Source of the DNA: Clostridia bacterium
Lineage (GTDB): Bacteria; Bacillota; Clostridia; Monoglobales; Monoglobaceae
DNA: 35,967 nucleotides
Direction of reading: 5' to 3'
NCBI GenBank assembly: GCA_017436245.1
Contig: JAFSDN010000070.1
Span: 1 to 35,967 of the forward strand
Both the position numbers and the translations under genes were made by a program. This document shows, one piece after another, positions 8,927 to 18,376 of this stretch. Within the stretch, counting starts at the first letter, position 1. The number at the start of each line of letters is the position of its first letter. The notes below the pieces were generated by a model. It was not told the DNA's origin. It saw only the letters and a program-made list of their open reading frames with translations, and made no database searches.

Positions 8927-11900
8927 ATGAACAGACTGAAGAAGATAATTGCGGCAATGCTCGGCGTTATGCTTTTGCTGACAAGCGTTACGCTTCCTGC
9001 TTTAGCGAATGATGTGGAATATGAAGCGGTTACAAGCTCTGCTGATGTGACTTCATATTATTATCAGTATGGTTCGGCAAAGGGCGCAAACCCCACAGGA
9101 ATACGGTTTACGGATAATGATAGCAGTACAAATGGCGGAAGAGGTCAGGCATGGGATATTGTCTGGATTGACCTTGGCAAAACAAGAAGAATTGATGCCG
9201 TGAAGGTTCAGATTAATGATGGCAATATGGCGGTACCTTCTTCCCCTATGATATTCTATGTGACAAACGATGAACCCGGTGCAGGTGTGGCGGCTTCAAT
9301 AGAGGCGAACGGTAAATTTGTTGCCCCGTCTTCTTGGAAAAGCATCAATGGTGACGGACACATCTGGACAAAAACCGGCATAAGTGAAGCAACATATAAT
9401 CTGGATGAAGGTGGAAATTATCGTTATGTGATTTGCACATCCCCGACCAGGGATTTTGTTAATGACAGTTCAGCGTCAAGCTGCGGAATGGTTGCTTATG
9501 TTTCTGAAATCACGCCGTATAAGGATGCGGCATATGTTGAGGAAGGCAATGGCGGTGAGGTTACCGAACCGATTGATGCGGTTGAGCTTGCAACGGGCAA
9601 GGCGGTATTCACCTACGGCTCACTTGACGGCACCGACCCTGCATTGGCTGTTGACGGCGATTCAGACACATACTGGAAATCGGTTACCGAAACAGGCGGT
9701 GTAAACAAGTCGATTGTTGTTGACCTTGGTGCAGATTGCGTAATTGAAAAGTATGCAATTATTCCAAATGCAACGGGAACGGCAAAGAATCTGAAGGTTT
9801 ACGGTGCAACAGAGGCAAAGCCCGGCACAAGGGTTTTCCACAAGGATATAGTTGGCGTTTTTGATATGAATGTGGGTAAGAGCATTACGGATTCGGGTCT
9901 TGGTTATATAACATGGGACGAAAAACCCACCTATCGATACCTTACCTTTGAAACCACAAATTCGGTATTTGAAATCAGCGACATTTCAATTATGGGCGCT
10001 GTGGCTGACGGAGGCGAGGCAAAGAGCGAGAGTGTTGTGCGTATTACGGATAATGCAACAATCTATGCTTCAAACGATGGGACGCAGTATAACATGACAA
10101 TAGATGCGTTTGCCAACAGGGGAAATGTTGCTGATACCAATCCTTCAACAAGTTTCGGTATGAATCAGGGAGGAGAGTCGGGGGTTATAAGAATCACATA
10201 TGACTTGGGTGCTGAAATGTCCGTTTCTTACATGGTGTATCAGTATTCGGGTATGGAGGATTATGGAAATAACCTGACTCTTTTCGCAACAAACAGTCTT
10301 GACAAAGTGTTTGATGAGACCAATGTTGATAAAATCGGGTTCATCGAAAAGCCCGTTTTCGTGAACTCAAACACCGGATTACTTGTTTTTGAGGTTCCCG
10401 AGGAATTCAAGGACAACAAATATCGTTATGTTGGTATTTACAAAAAGGATTATGCACTAAACAATCTGAGGCGTTTGTCTGCAAACTCACTTTATGCATA
10501 TTCCTCCGAATCGGCAATTGAGGATTTGATTGAGGGTGATGCAGGCTACAACATACTTTCAGAAAAAACAACCCTTGATTTGGCAAATGTTCTGAGCTAT
10601 GATGCATCGGTTGTTGCGGCTTCGGGAAGCTATGGCTTCACGGGCTTGTTCGGAACAAGAGGCGAAGACGGCGGATATATTGAAACCGCTTATGCAAAGG
10701 ATGATATGGTCAGAGGTGTTGTGGGCTTTGATTCAATCAAGCTCAGCAAAGAAATTGCATTCCCCGGAGTCTGGGAAGGTATAATTCTTGACGGACTCAA
10801 GGTTTTGAGTGCTTATACCGATATGGCAAAGGGTACAAAGATTGAAAGCGCTGAATTGGGTTCTGCAACAGAGCCTGTATTCAACAAAATCGGCAACAGC
10901 ATAACACTTGGCGGTAAAGCGAGCGGTGCTTTGGTGGGTATGGTTGTTTTGAAGCCCGGTGCAGATTTTGACGACTTCACAGAGGATGATATTGTTGCTC
11001 ACAAGGTGGTTTATGCTCCGGAATCGGCAAAGGATGCATGGAATTTCAATATTAACTACACTCTTGGCGACGAGCTTGCAACAGGTGATTACACAATTGG
11101 TCTTTTCTGTGATGGAAATGCTTCGGAAATCAGCGGAAAGACATTTGCGGCAGAAAAACTGAACCTTGATGAAATTGTTGAAGTATTTGAAAACGTAACA
11201 GAGGATAATTTTGAAGAGCTTGTTGAGGAAAACAGGAATTTCTTTGGCGATACGGCTGATTTGCTCCTTGACTCCGAAACAATGGCAGAGAGCTTTGTTC
11301 TTGCAAAAGAAGCGTTTGCTCAGGGACTTTTTGACAAGACAATCACAGAATGGAATGTGGATGCACTTTCCAACACCGCAATGGCGGCGATTGTTGTTGA
11401 CAAAACATTGAACAGCACAGATTTTGCTGAGGATATTGCACCTTTTGTGGGTTCAATGCCCGATGTTTTTGGCAAGGACTATGAGGCAGATGAATTTGAA
11501 GAAATCTTCCCTGCAGTTCTGAAAAATACAGAAATTTTGAATGCACAGGACCTTGCTGATGCATACAAAAAGGCAAATGTGCTTTCAATCATTGCAAACG
11601 GAAAGAAAAAGGAAATTGAAAAGGTAATTAAAGAAAACAGCGACCTCCTTGGAATCAGCGAATCAACCTTGAAAAAGGTTACGCCCCTCCAGATTGCGGC
11701 AGGCATCAGCACAAAGCTGGAAACTGTTGCAGGAAGCTATGCAGGAGGTATGGATGATGCGGCAAAGGAGATTGCAAAGAAGCTGAGTGAAACTTCAGGT
11801 TCGGGCGGCAAGGTTCTTGGCGGCGGAGGTTCCGGCGGCGGAGGCGGCAATTCGAGCTTTGTGGCAAGTGTTGCACCAAGCGTTCCTCAGGCTTCGGGCG

Positions 11901-12508
11901 GACAGAGCGCAAGCAATGAAGCCTCTGATTTTGCGGCAGCTTCGTATAACGACCTTGGCGGCTATGACTGGGCGGCAGATTCAATCAAGGCGCTTTCGGC
12001 AAGAGGAATCATAAACGGCAAGGGCTACGGCGTGTTTGACCCTGCAGGCAGAATTACCCGTGAAGAAGCGGTTAAGCTCCTTGTTACAGCAACAGGAACT
12101 CCCACCGACGAAAGCTACAACGGCTATGACGACTGCGTGATTGGAAGCTGGTACTATCCCTACATCACAGCGGCAAAGATAAACAATCTTGTGACAGGCT
12201 TCACAAGAACACAATTCGGTCTTGGAAGTGCGGTAACACGTCAGGATTTGGCTGTTATGATTTACCGTGCAATGCAAAAACAGGGTCTTGTTGAGGCAGT
12301 TGAGGAGGCTGAGTTTGCAGACGAAGCGGCAATTGCCGATTATGCCCTTGAAGCTGTTAAAGCGCTTGGCGGAATGGGCATTATCACAGGCTTTGAGGAC
12401 GGTAGCTTTGCACCAAATGCAAACGCAAGCCGTGCAGAAGCGGCAGTGATTTTTGCAAGATATATAAATTTGGCAGATGATGCCATGGCAGAGGAGGGAA
12501 CAAAATAA
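8927..12508 (+). CDS. S-layer-anchored discoidin protein with C-terminal SLH domains
   Basis: A surface protein of 1193 residues with signal peptide (KKIIAAMLGVMLLL ... ALAND). Three discoidin-like modules are placed at about 30-195, 213-357 and 365-535. A beta-rich part follows, then a mostly helical Glu/Asp/Lys-rich region (about 745-955). A Gly/Ser hinge at about 960-975 leads to three SLH repeats from about residue 1002 to the end (YNDLGGYDWAADSIKALSAR, FDPAGRITREEAVKLL, FAPNANASRAEAAVIFARYI). SLH domains bind pyruvylated secondary wall polymers, so this should be the wall-bound member of the group. Module 1 is a relative of the last module of the preceding protein. Its stop overlaps the next start by one base (TAATG), implying coupled translation. 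No enzyme domain was recognised. Confidence 0.9.
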   Translation: MNRLKKIIAAMLGVMLLLTSVTLPALANDVEYEAVTSSADVTSYYYQYGSAKGANPTGIRFTDNDSSTNGGRGQAWDIVWIDLGKTRRIDAVKVQINDGNMAVPSSPMIFYVTNDEPGAGVAASIEANGKFVAPSSWKSINGDGHIWTKTGISEATYNLDEGGNYRYVICTSPTRDFVNDSSASSCGMVAYVSEITPYKDAAYVEEGNGGEVTEPIDAVELATGKAVFTYGSLDGTDPALAVDGDSDTYWKSVTETGGVNKSIVVDLGADCVIEKYAIIPNATGTAKNLKVYGATEAKPGTRVFHKDIVGVFDMNVGKSITDSGLGYITWDEKPTYRYLTFETTNSVFEISDISIMGAVADGGEAKSESVVRITDNATIYASNDGTQYNMTIDAFANRGNVADTNPSTSFGMNQGGESGVIRITYDLGAEMSVSYMVYQYSGMEDYGNNLTLFATNSLDKVFDETNVDKIGFIEKPVFVNSNTGLLVFEVPEEFKDNKYRYVGIYKKDYALNNLRRLSANSLYAYSSESAIEDLIEGDAGYNILSEKTTLDLANVLSYDASVVAASGSYGFTGLFGTRGEDGGYIETAYAKDDMVRGVVGFDSIKLSKEIAFPGVWEGIILDGLKVLSAYTDMAKGTKIESAELGSATEPVFNKIGNSITLGGKASGALVGMVVLKPGADFDDFTEDDIVAHKVVYAPESAKDAWNFNINYTLGDELATGDYTIGLFCDGNASEISGKTFAAEKLNLDEIVEVFENVTEDNFEELVEENRNFFGDTADLLLDSETMAESFVLAKEAFAQGLFDKTITEWNVDALSNTAMAAIVVDKTLNSTDFAEDIAPFVGSMPDVFGKDYEADEFEEIFPAVLKNTEILNAQDLADAYKKANVLSIIANGKKKEIEKVIKENSDLLGISESTLKKVTPLQIAAGISTKLETVAGSYAGGMDDAAKEIAKKLSETSGSGGKVLGGGGSGGGGGNSSFVASVAPSVPQASGGQSASNEASDFAAASYNDLGGYDWAADSIKALSARGIINGKGYGVFDPAGRITREEAVKLLVTATGTPTDESYNGYDDCVIGSWYYPYITAAKINNLVTGFTRTQFGLGSAVTRQDLAVMIYRAMQKQGLVEAVEEAEFADEAAIADYALEAVKALGGMGIITGFEDGSFAPNANASRAEAAVIFARYINLADDAMAEEGTK

Positions 12509-15500
12509 TGAAAAGACTTTTGGCATTGATTTTGAGCGCTGCACTTTGCATTGGGCTGTTCCCCGTTATGCAGGCTGCGGCGGCAGATGTGGCGGCAGAG
12601 AACGTTGCACTAAATGCAACACTTTACCCAAGCTCCACCATGAACCCTTATTCACCTGCATCTGTTATTGACGGAAATATGAGAACAATCTGGGCAAGAG
12701 GAAACCTGGGCTTAAACGAGCATATGATGTTTGACCTTGGCGAACCCCACAGAATCACTTCTGTTGTGGTTTATCCCCGTATTGACGTTAATGAAAATAT
12801 GTACCGTCAGAGAGTTGCGGTTGAATTTTCAAACACTCCCGATTTTGCGGTGAAGGAAACAATTGTTGCCATGGGCGATGACCCCACACCCTTTGGCGAG
12901 GGTGTTGAGGTTAATCCCTCAAAGACGGCTTACCGTTATGTGAGGGTAGTCAAGACGGACATGCAGATTCTGGTTCTTGCGGAGGTTGAGATTTATGGCT
13001 ATGTTCCCGACCCCAACGCAAATGAGCTTGGTGAAGATGTTGCAGGCTCATTCTGTGAAGGTCCTGTGACCCTTCTTTCGCACCTTGAGGTTATGGAAAA
13101 TGTCAATGACGAGATTTTTGGTATTGACCACCTTATGACAAGGGGCGAAGCGGCTGAAGCTGTTGCCAGAATGGCTTTGGGCGGTGTTAACGGGTTTGGT
13201 GAGGCGCACAAGGTATTCTCGGATGTTCCTGAAGAACACAAGAATTTTGCGGGAATCTCGGCGGCTCATGACATTGGAATTATTTCGGGTGACGGTGATT
13301 CAAGATTCAGACCCGATGATTATGTGACCGAAACTGAACTGATTTACATGACAATGCGTGCAATCGGATATTCCGAGAAGATTCTTGGAAGCTCGGCGGC
13401 ACTTATGGGCTATTGCGACAGACTTGACATTCTTGACAATGTTGAGGGTGATGAGGAAAGCGGTCTTATCAGCCGTGGTAATGCTGCAATCATGCTCTAC
13501 AATGCGTTGCTTGCTCCCACAATTGAAATGACACTCAGCTCGGAAAGCACGGTTTATTATCCCGACGGTGAGAATACTCTTTACAAAAAGCACGGTATAA
13601 CTCTCACCGAGGGTGTTGTGAACGAAAACAGCATCACACGTCTTGACGGAAAGCCCAAGACTGACGAATATGCGGCTGACATCAGCGGCACAAAGTTTAT
13701 TGACAAAACAAATCAGCTGAAAAACCTCTTGGGCAGAGAAGTGATTGTTGCAACTCACAAATCCAACAAGGATAACATTGTTCTTGTATGGCAGACATAT
13801 GAGGACGAGGTTGTTGAGCTGACTGATTCGCAGCTTGTTTCAACAGCGGCGGATATTGCAAAGGGAACAATCATTACCGAAACCGAAAACGGCAAGGAAC
13901 GCAAATTTACAATCGGTCAGGATGTGCCTGTTGTGGTGAACGGTTATGCCGACCCCTACTGGGAGAATGAGGACCTTGTTCTTTGCGGTGGAAGTCTGAC
14001 TCTTGTTAACAATGACAAGGACGGCGCTTTTGATGTTGTGTTTGTGAAGAAATATTCACTTCACAAGGTGGCATCGGCTGTTACGGACGATGAGAATATA
14101 ACAGTTGTAGATACCGATGGTGTGAAGACTGTTCTTGACAAGGCAACTCTCAGAATTACCGATTCTTTGGGCAAGTCCCTTTCGGCAAGCAAAATCAAGA
14201 AGGATACTCTGGTTAAGATTTACAACACACCTGAGGGCAAAAATGCCGCAATTGCGGTTTACAGCGAGCCTGTTACAGGCAAGCTCAATTCAAAGAGCAC
14301 CGACGAGTTTGTTATTGAAGGCGAAAAATACACAATGTCGGCATATTATGAAAAGAACAGACCTGACAATGAGCCTGTAATCGGTTCGGCGGTTCTGGCT
14401 TTTGCCGAAGAAAACGGCGAAATCCTCTGGCTGGAGGAATACACCGAGGGTTCAACCGACTGGATTATCGGATTTTCTCAGGTATCGGGAACGGATGGTG
14501 TTCTTGAAACTTCAACCCGTATTAAGATTTTTGACCAGAGCGGTAAGTGGAATATCTATGAAACAGCCGATAAGGTTAAGCTGGACGGTGCAATGAAGAC
14601 AAAATCCGAGCTTGCCGAAGTTCTTGCAAATGCAAAGAATTCAAACAACTGGGTTTATGAAAAGAATTTCATCAGATACAAGCTCAATGGTGACGGCAAA
14701 ATCAGAGAAATTGACACAACCGTTGAAAATGAAAACTCGGAATTCAGAATGATTGGTAACATTGTATCGGGTCTTTATTCCAAGGAATCGGGTGCGTTCT
14801 GGTCTGAACACAAGCAGGTTGCGGCAGTTAAGGACAACACACCGGTGTTTGTTATTCCCACCGTTGGCGGTCAGTACACAACCGACACAAGCTTTGACGA
14901 TGTGTACCGTGTGGCTGCAAATGTTACAAGCGTTGCAGGCAACCGTTCAAGCCAGACGCAGAACATTGATATGTTCCTGCCTGATGATGTGGGAATGCCC
15001 TCGTTTATGGTTAAGAAAGAGAATTATTCTGCATCAACGGGCGGTCTTGCGTCCGTTACAACCGATAATGCACCGAACATCATTGTTGAGGAGATTGAAG
15101 CGGTTATCAGTGACAGCGAGATTGTTTACAACATCAAGGGTAAGAATCTTTCATCCTTGTCGGATGAGTCATTTGTTGCGGATGAAAACCTTCAGGTGAT
15201 TGAAGCCGGAATTTTGTATCAGGAAAAGAACGGAACCAATTGCTTTGGTTCAAGAGGCATTATTCAGCCTGCTGCAATCAGCACACTTTCGGATGCTGAA
15301 AAGGCAAGATACCTTGCAGATATGTCCGAAATCGGTACAGGCGATATTATCCGTTTTGAAACGTTGAATTCAAAGGCAAGAGCCATCGAGCGTATCTTTG
15401 ACTTTGAACCTTCGGGTCTTCCTGATGTTAACCTTACTGCGGCAGATGCAAAGCCCTTTGTTTGGTTTGCGGCAAACGGATCATATCCGGATTACTATAT

Positions 15501-15756
15501 TGCCTTCAACCGTTATCAGCTTGGCGACCTTACTGATGTGACGGCTGATACCTTTACGGTGACTTCGCTGAAGGGTGTTGAGGAGCAGTATCTCAAAACG
15601 AATGTTCCCAAAATTCTTCTTTGCTCGGGCTCAAGAGCTTTGAGCGTAGAGGAGGCAAAGGATTTGTATGAGTTTACCGATGGTAATTACAAGGTTATGG
15701 TGTTCTCATACAATGCAACGCCCAAGTCGGTTGTTGTTTACGAATATGAAAATTAA
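12508..15756 (+). CDS. S-layer homology protein with N-terminal discoidin module
   Basis: A surface protein of 1082 residues with signal peptide (RLLALILSAALCIGLF ... AAAADV). A discoidin-like module occupies about 30-165 (SVIDGNMRTIW, HMMFDLGEPHRITSVVVYP, YRYVRVV). Three SLH-like repeats follow at about 185-340 (DHLMTRGEAAEAVARM, FRPDDYVTETELIYMTMRAI, GLISRGNAAIMLYNALLAP). Here the SLH block is near the N-terminus, leaving about 740 beta-rich residues free to project. That part has repeating short strands and no catalytic motif that I know. A ribosome binding site (GAGGAGGG) lies inside the end of the previous gene, and the ATG overlaps that gene's TAA. The operon ends at the terminator just downstream. 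The role is inferred as glycan attachment or scaffolding. Confidence 0.88.
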   Translation: MKRLLALILSAALCIGLFPVMQAAAADVAAENVALNATLYPSSTMNPYSPASVIDGNMRTIWARGNLGLNEHMMFDLGEPHRITSVVVYPRIDVNENMYRQRVAVEFSNTPDFAVKETIVAMGDDPTPFGEGVEVNPSKTAYRYVRVVKTDMQILVLAEVEIYGYVPDPNANELGEDVAGSFCEGPVTLLSHLEVMENVNDEIFGIDHLMTRGEAAEAVARMALGGVNGFGEAHKVFSDVPEEHKNFAGISAAHDIGIISGDGDSRFRPDDYVTETELIYMTMRAIGYSEKILGSSAALMGYCDRLDILDNVEGDEESGLISRGNAAIMLYNALLAPTIEMTLSSESTVYYPDGENTLYKKHGITLTEGVVNENSITRLDGKPKTDEYAADISGTKFIDKTNQLKNLLGREVIVATHKSNKDNIVLVWQTYEDEVVELTDSQLVSTAADIAKGTIITETENGKERKFTIGQDVPVVVNGYADPYWENEDLVLCGGSLTLVNNDKDGAFDVVFVKKYSLHKVASAVTDDENITVVDTDGVKTVLDKATLRITDSLGKSLSASKIKKDTLVKIYNTPEGKNAAIAVYSEPVTGKLNSKSTDEFVIEGEKYTMSAYYEKNRPDNEPVIGSAVLAFAEENGEILWLEEYTEGSTDWIIGFSQVSGTDGVLETSTRIKIFDQSGKWNIYETADKVKLDGAMKTKSELAEVLANAKNSNNWVYEKNFIRYKLNGDGKIREIDTTVENENSEFRMIGNIVSGLYSKESGAFWSEHKQVAAVKDNTPVFVIPTVGGQYTTDTSFDDVYRVAANVTSVAGNRSSQTQNIDMFLPDDVGMPSFMVKKENYSASTGGLASVTTDNAPNIIVEEIEAVISDSEIVYNIKGKNLSSLSDESFVADENLQVIEAGILYQEKNGTNCFGSRGIIQPAAISTLSDAEKARYLADMSEIGTGDIIRFETLNSKARAIERIFDFEPSGLPDVNLTAADAKPFVWFAANGSYPDYYIAFNRYQLGDLTDVTADTFTVTSLKGVEEQYLKTNVPKILLCSGSRALSVEEAKDLYEFTDGNYKVMVFSYNATPKSVVVYEYEN

Positions 15757-15758
15757 AT

Positions 15759-15790
15759 AAAAAAGGAGAGGAAAATTCCTCTCCTTTTTT
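15759..15790 (+). terminator. Intrinsic terminator of the surface-protein operon
   Basis: Perfect hairpin with arms AGGAGAGGAA and TTCCTCTCCT, a two-base loop and a run of six T, three bases after the stop codon. The upstream A run could pair with the T tail, so it may also work on the other strand. Confidence 0.93.
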
Positions 15791-15817
15791 GATGTTCTTT
15801 TTCAAATAGGTTCTTTA

Positions 15818-15995
15818 TCAAATATTGGGGTTTAGTACAAAAAAGATGTTTCGACTACGCTCAACATGACCTTGTACCGACAAGCTTTAGTCATTCTGAG
15901 CGCAGCGAAGAATCTTTACAAAGCATTCACTCCAACATTTGCTATAGAACCCTCAAATATTGGGGTAAAGATTATTCGACTTCGCTCAGAATGAC
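15818..15995. repeat. R1 repeat cluster flanked by a 14-base direct repeat
   Basis: Three R1 half-units (about 15843-15871, 15891-15918 and 15967-15995) lie in alternating orientation. The direct repeat TCAAATATTGGGGT occurs at 15818-15831 and again at 15953-15966. This fills the gap between the surface operon and the convergent regulator gene. Confidence 0.8.
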
Positions 15996-16024
15996 CCGAA
16001 AGCCGTCAAAAGAATACGTTGTTT

Positions 16025-16855
16025 TTATTCGCTGTCTTCCTCGTTCTTCTTGCGATATTGCAACGGTGTTATGCCGTAGTATGCCTTAAATGCTTTGAAA
16101 AAAGATGTGTCGGACAAATAGCCCACGGTTTTGCCTATTTCGCTCACGCTCATGTTTGTTGTGCGGAGCAACCAGCCGGAGGAATTCATTCGGGCATTGC
16201 ACAGCTTTTTGCGGAAGTTTGTTCCGTAATTGGTCTGGAGAACACGGTTGAGCTGTCGGGTCGAAAGATTCAGCCTTTTTGCAAGGGCTTCTTCTGTTGC
16301 ATTTTCGGCAAGGTTCTGTTCAAAGAAGTCGTCAATATGGTCAAGTCGTCTGTCGGAATTTGCGCTGTTTGTTTCCTTTGTGTTTTCAAAGCAACCAAGT
16401 TTTTTGAAGATGCCCGAAAGCAAAAGAAAATAAACAGAGCCGACACATTGGTAACGCAAAAGCTCATTTTCGCGGTTTTTGTCAAGAATTTCCTTGCAAA
16501 GTGCAAGCTCAAATTCCGAAAGCTGCATTTTTACGGATTTTGAATTGGATTCGTAAAATCTTTTTGCAAAAGAATCGGTTTTTATGGCAAAGGAGAAGAT
16601 AAAACATTCATAATCGGCGGTCATTTTTTTGGGGCAATGATATTGACCCGGCGCAATGAGCAATGCATCGCCAAATGAAAGGGAAAAGCTCCGGGTGTCA
16701 ACGTCAACCGTACAGCTTCCGCTCAGCGCAACGTGGAATTCAAATTGTGCGTTGCAATGACGCTTTACGTCCCAGTTTGTGATTCTGTGCGGGAATTCGG
16801 GTCCGACGTATATGCGGCACTGACGGTTGCCCAGATTCATTTTTATGGAATGCAT
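16025..16855 (-). CDS. AraC-family transcriptional regulator
   Basis: A regulator of 276 residues. The N-terminal half has cupin-like sensor features (residues 1-110: FHVALSGSCTVDVDTRSFSL, then DALLIAPGQYHC). The C-terminal 100 residues form a double helix-turn-helix of AraC type: EEALAKRLNLSTRQLNRVLQ, then VSEIGKTVGYLSDTSFFKAFKAYYGITPLQYR, which matches the family signature. The start is supported by AAAGGAGG eight bases before the ATG. It lies 75 bases downstream of the aminotransferase on the same strand, with a large palindrome between them. Proteins of this kind bind a small sugar-like ligand and usually activate neighbouring catabolic genes, here probably the surface locus or the aminotransferase. 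The ligand is unknown. Confidence 0.92.
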   Translation of the reverse strand: MHSIKMNLGNRQCRIYVGPEFPHRITNWDVKRHCNAQFEFHVALSGSCTVDVDTRSFSLSFGDALLIAPGQYHCPKKMTADYECFIFSFAIKTDSFAKRFYESNSKSVKMQLSEFELALCKEILDKNRENELLRYQCVGSVYFLLLSGIFKKLGCFENTKETNSANSDRRLDHIDDFFEQNLAENATEEALAKRLNLSTRQLNRVLQTNYGTNFRKKLCNARMNSSGWLLRTTNMSVSEIGKTVGYLSDTSFFKAFKAYYGITPLQYRKKNEEDSE

Positions 16856-16881
16856 ATGAAGTCCTCCTTTGAAAAAATTTG

Positions 16882-16921
16882 GGATGTTACATTATACAAT
16901 TTGGTGTATAATACTACATCC
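16882..16921. promoter_or_regulatory. 40-base interrupted palindrome, probable operator or promoter
   Basis: Outer arms GGATGT/ACATCC enclose inner arms ATTATACA/TGTATAAT around a six-base centre. A TATAAT box occurs on each strand within it. It sits between the aminotransferase stop and the AraC start. Autoregulation by a dimer is the simplest reading; lack of a T run argues against a plain terminator. Confidence 0.6.
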
Positions 16922-16930
16922 CCGGTTTTA

Positions 16931-18256
16931 TTATTTAAGCAATCTCTTGAAGCCTGTCTGACAAACTTTTCCGTCAAGAGCCTCAAGAACTGCCTCCTTG
17001 CCGCCCTTTTTCAAAAGGTCGGCAATTTTTCCGAATACAACGTCAATTGCATCACGGTAACGTGCAACAACTTCGTCATTATGTGCCAATGTGGGATAGC
17101 AGGCCGTGTTTGCAAGGAAGCCTTCGTCAAGCATCAGCACTGTGTACAGAGTTTTGAGTTCAAGGGGATAATTGTCAAAACTGAAGTGCGAAAGGCAGGG
17201 GAATCCGCTGCAGCTGATGTTGAGTCCGTGCTTTTTGCCAAGCTCAATCCAGTTGTTCTGAAGGGCTGTGCCTATCCGTGCCACATGTTCCCAAATCTTG
17301 GTTCTTTCCATTTTTTCAAGGGTTGCAAGTGCCGCTGTGGGGCCAACGGCTTCGGTCCAGTATGTACTGCTGATAAAGGATTCGTGTGCACCCTCCATTG
17401 CGGCTGCTGTTCCGATTACTGCGGCAATGGGATGACCGTTGCCCATTGCTTTTGCGAATACCGCCATGTCGGGGTTAACGCCCAGCTCTTTGTGGCATCC
17501 GCCAAAGGTATAACGCCAGCCGATTGTGATTTCGTCAAATATCAGAAGTGAGCCGTTTTTATGAAGAGTGTCACGGACATATTCCAAAAATCCTTCTTCG
17601 GGAAGCTCGTTTCGCATGGGTTCCATAATTACGCAGGCAAGGTCGTCACCGTGTTCGGCAATGAGCTTGTCAAAGGCTTCTTTGTCGTTTGCCATGAAGG
17701 TATATGCTGTTCCTGCAAGCTGACGGGGAACACCTGAGGGCTTGAGTCCGGGAAGATGAACGCCGTCAAGAGCCTGGTCGTCCGAAAGGTTTGATGCAAG
17801 ATACCAGTCTGACCAGCCGTGATAACCGCTGATTGCAACAAGGTTTCTGCCTGTTGTTGCTCTTGCAATACGTACTGCAATTGCACAGATTTCGCCGCCT
17901 GTTCTTGCAAAACGAGCCTGTTCTGCCCATGGGTGAATTTCGCAGAGACGGTCAGCAAGATAAACTTCTTCGGGTGCGCAGAGAGATGTCATTGCGCCGC
18001 TTTGAATTCTGTTTACCACTGCTGCTGTTACGTCGGGGTCTGTATAACCAAGGAGGCAGGCACCGATTCCGTTTGTTGTCATGTCGGTGTACGTATTGCC
18101 GTCAAGGTCGGTAAGGTGACAGCCCTTGGCGCTTACTGCGTAGTTGGGCCATTTGTCGGGTGCAAACATTTCAGGTCTCTTTGAAAGAAGCTGTACGCCG
18201 CCGGGCATACGTTCTTTTGCGTGAGTATACAATTCTTGTCCTTTTGGTGTATTCAT
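16931..18256 (-). CDS. Class III PLP-dependent aminotransferase, glutamate-1-semialdehyde aminomutase-like
   Basis: A cytoplasmic PLP enzyme of 441 residues. Visible family features are the cofactor-contacting GG in ARTGGEICAIAVRIAR, the ISGYHGWSDW stretch, the Asp of IFDEITIGWR, and the Schiff-base Lys in VFAKAMGNGHPIAAVIG. The overall pattern is the HemL-like branch of class III. However, no haem or tetrapyrrole genes are near, and the GNGHP loop resembles the aminotransferases of sugar and cell-wall clusters more than true HemL. The start has AAAGGAG seven bases upstream. It lies between two AraC regulators and opposite a dehydrogenase/aldolase operon. A role in transaminating a sugar or keto acid is inferred; the substrate cannot be read. 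Confidence 0.88.
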   Translation of the reverse strand: MNTPKGQELYTHAKERMPGGVQLLSKRPEMFAPDKWPNYAVSAKGCHLTDLDGNTYTDMTTNGIGACLLGYTDPDVTAAVVNRIQSGAMTSLCAPEEVYLADRLCEIHPWAEQARFARTGGEICAIAVRIARATTGRNLVAISGYHGWSDWYLASNLSDDQALDGVHLPGLKPSGVPRQLAGTAYTFMANDKEAFDKLIAEHGDDLACVIMEPMRNELPEEGFLEYVRDTLHKNGSLLIFDEITIGWRYTFGGCHKELGVNPDMAVFAKAMGNGHPIAAVIGTAAAMEGAHESFISSTYWTEAVGPTAALATLEKMERTKIWEHVARIGTALQNNWIELGKKHGLNISCSGFPCLSHFSFDNYPLELKTLYTVLMLDEGFLANTACYPTLAHNDEVVARYRDAIDVVFGKIADLLKKGGKEAVLEALDGKVCQTGFKRLLK

Positions 18257-18376
18257 TTTTTTGACTCCTTTATTACGGTTTTTTGTTTTTTATCAGTATA
18301 TCAAAAAAATGATTAAATTTCTATAATTCGTACCGCCAATTATTTTTCAGAAATGTCTTGTGGGGATAGTTTCTGG

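Noticed and set aside
8745-8927. 60-codon frame before the SLH protein
   Set aside because: It consists mostly of repeat R2 and lacks a ribosome binding site.
15818-15966. 14-base direct repeat as target-site duplication of an insertion
   Set aside because: The enclosed sequence has no terminal inverted repeats, and a further R1 unit lies outside it, so an insertion event is not clear.
15818-15995. Possible CRISPR array from repeated motifs
   Set aside because: Units alternate in orientation, spacing is irregular, copies are dispersed genome-style, and no cas gene is present.
16931-18256. Naming the aminotransferase hemL
   Set aside because: The fold fits but the neighbourhood and the GNGHP loop do not point to tetrapyrrole synthesis, so no symbol is given.
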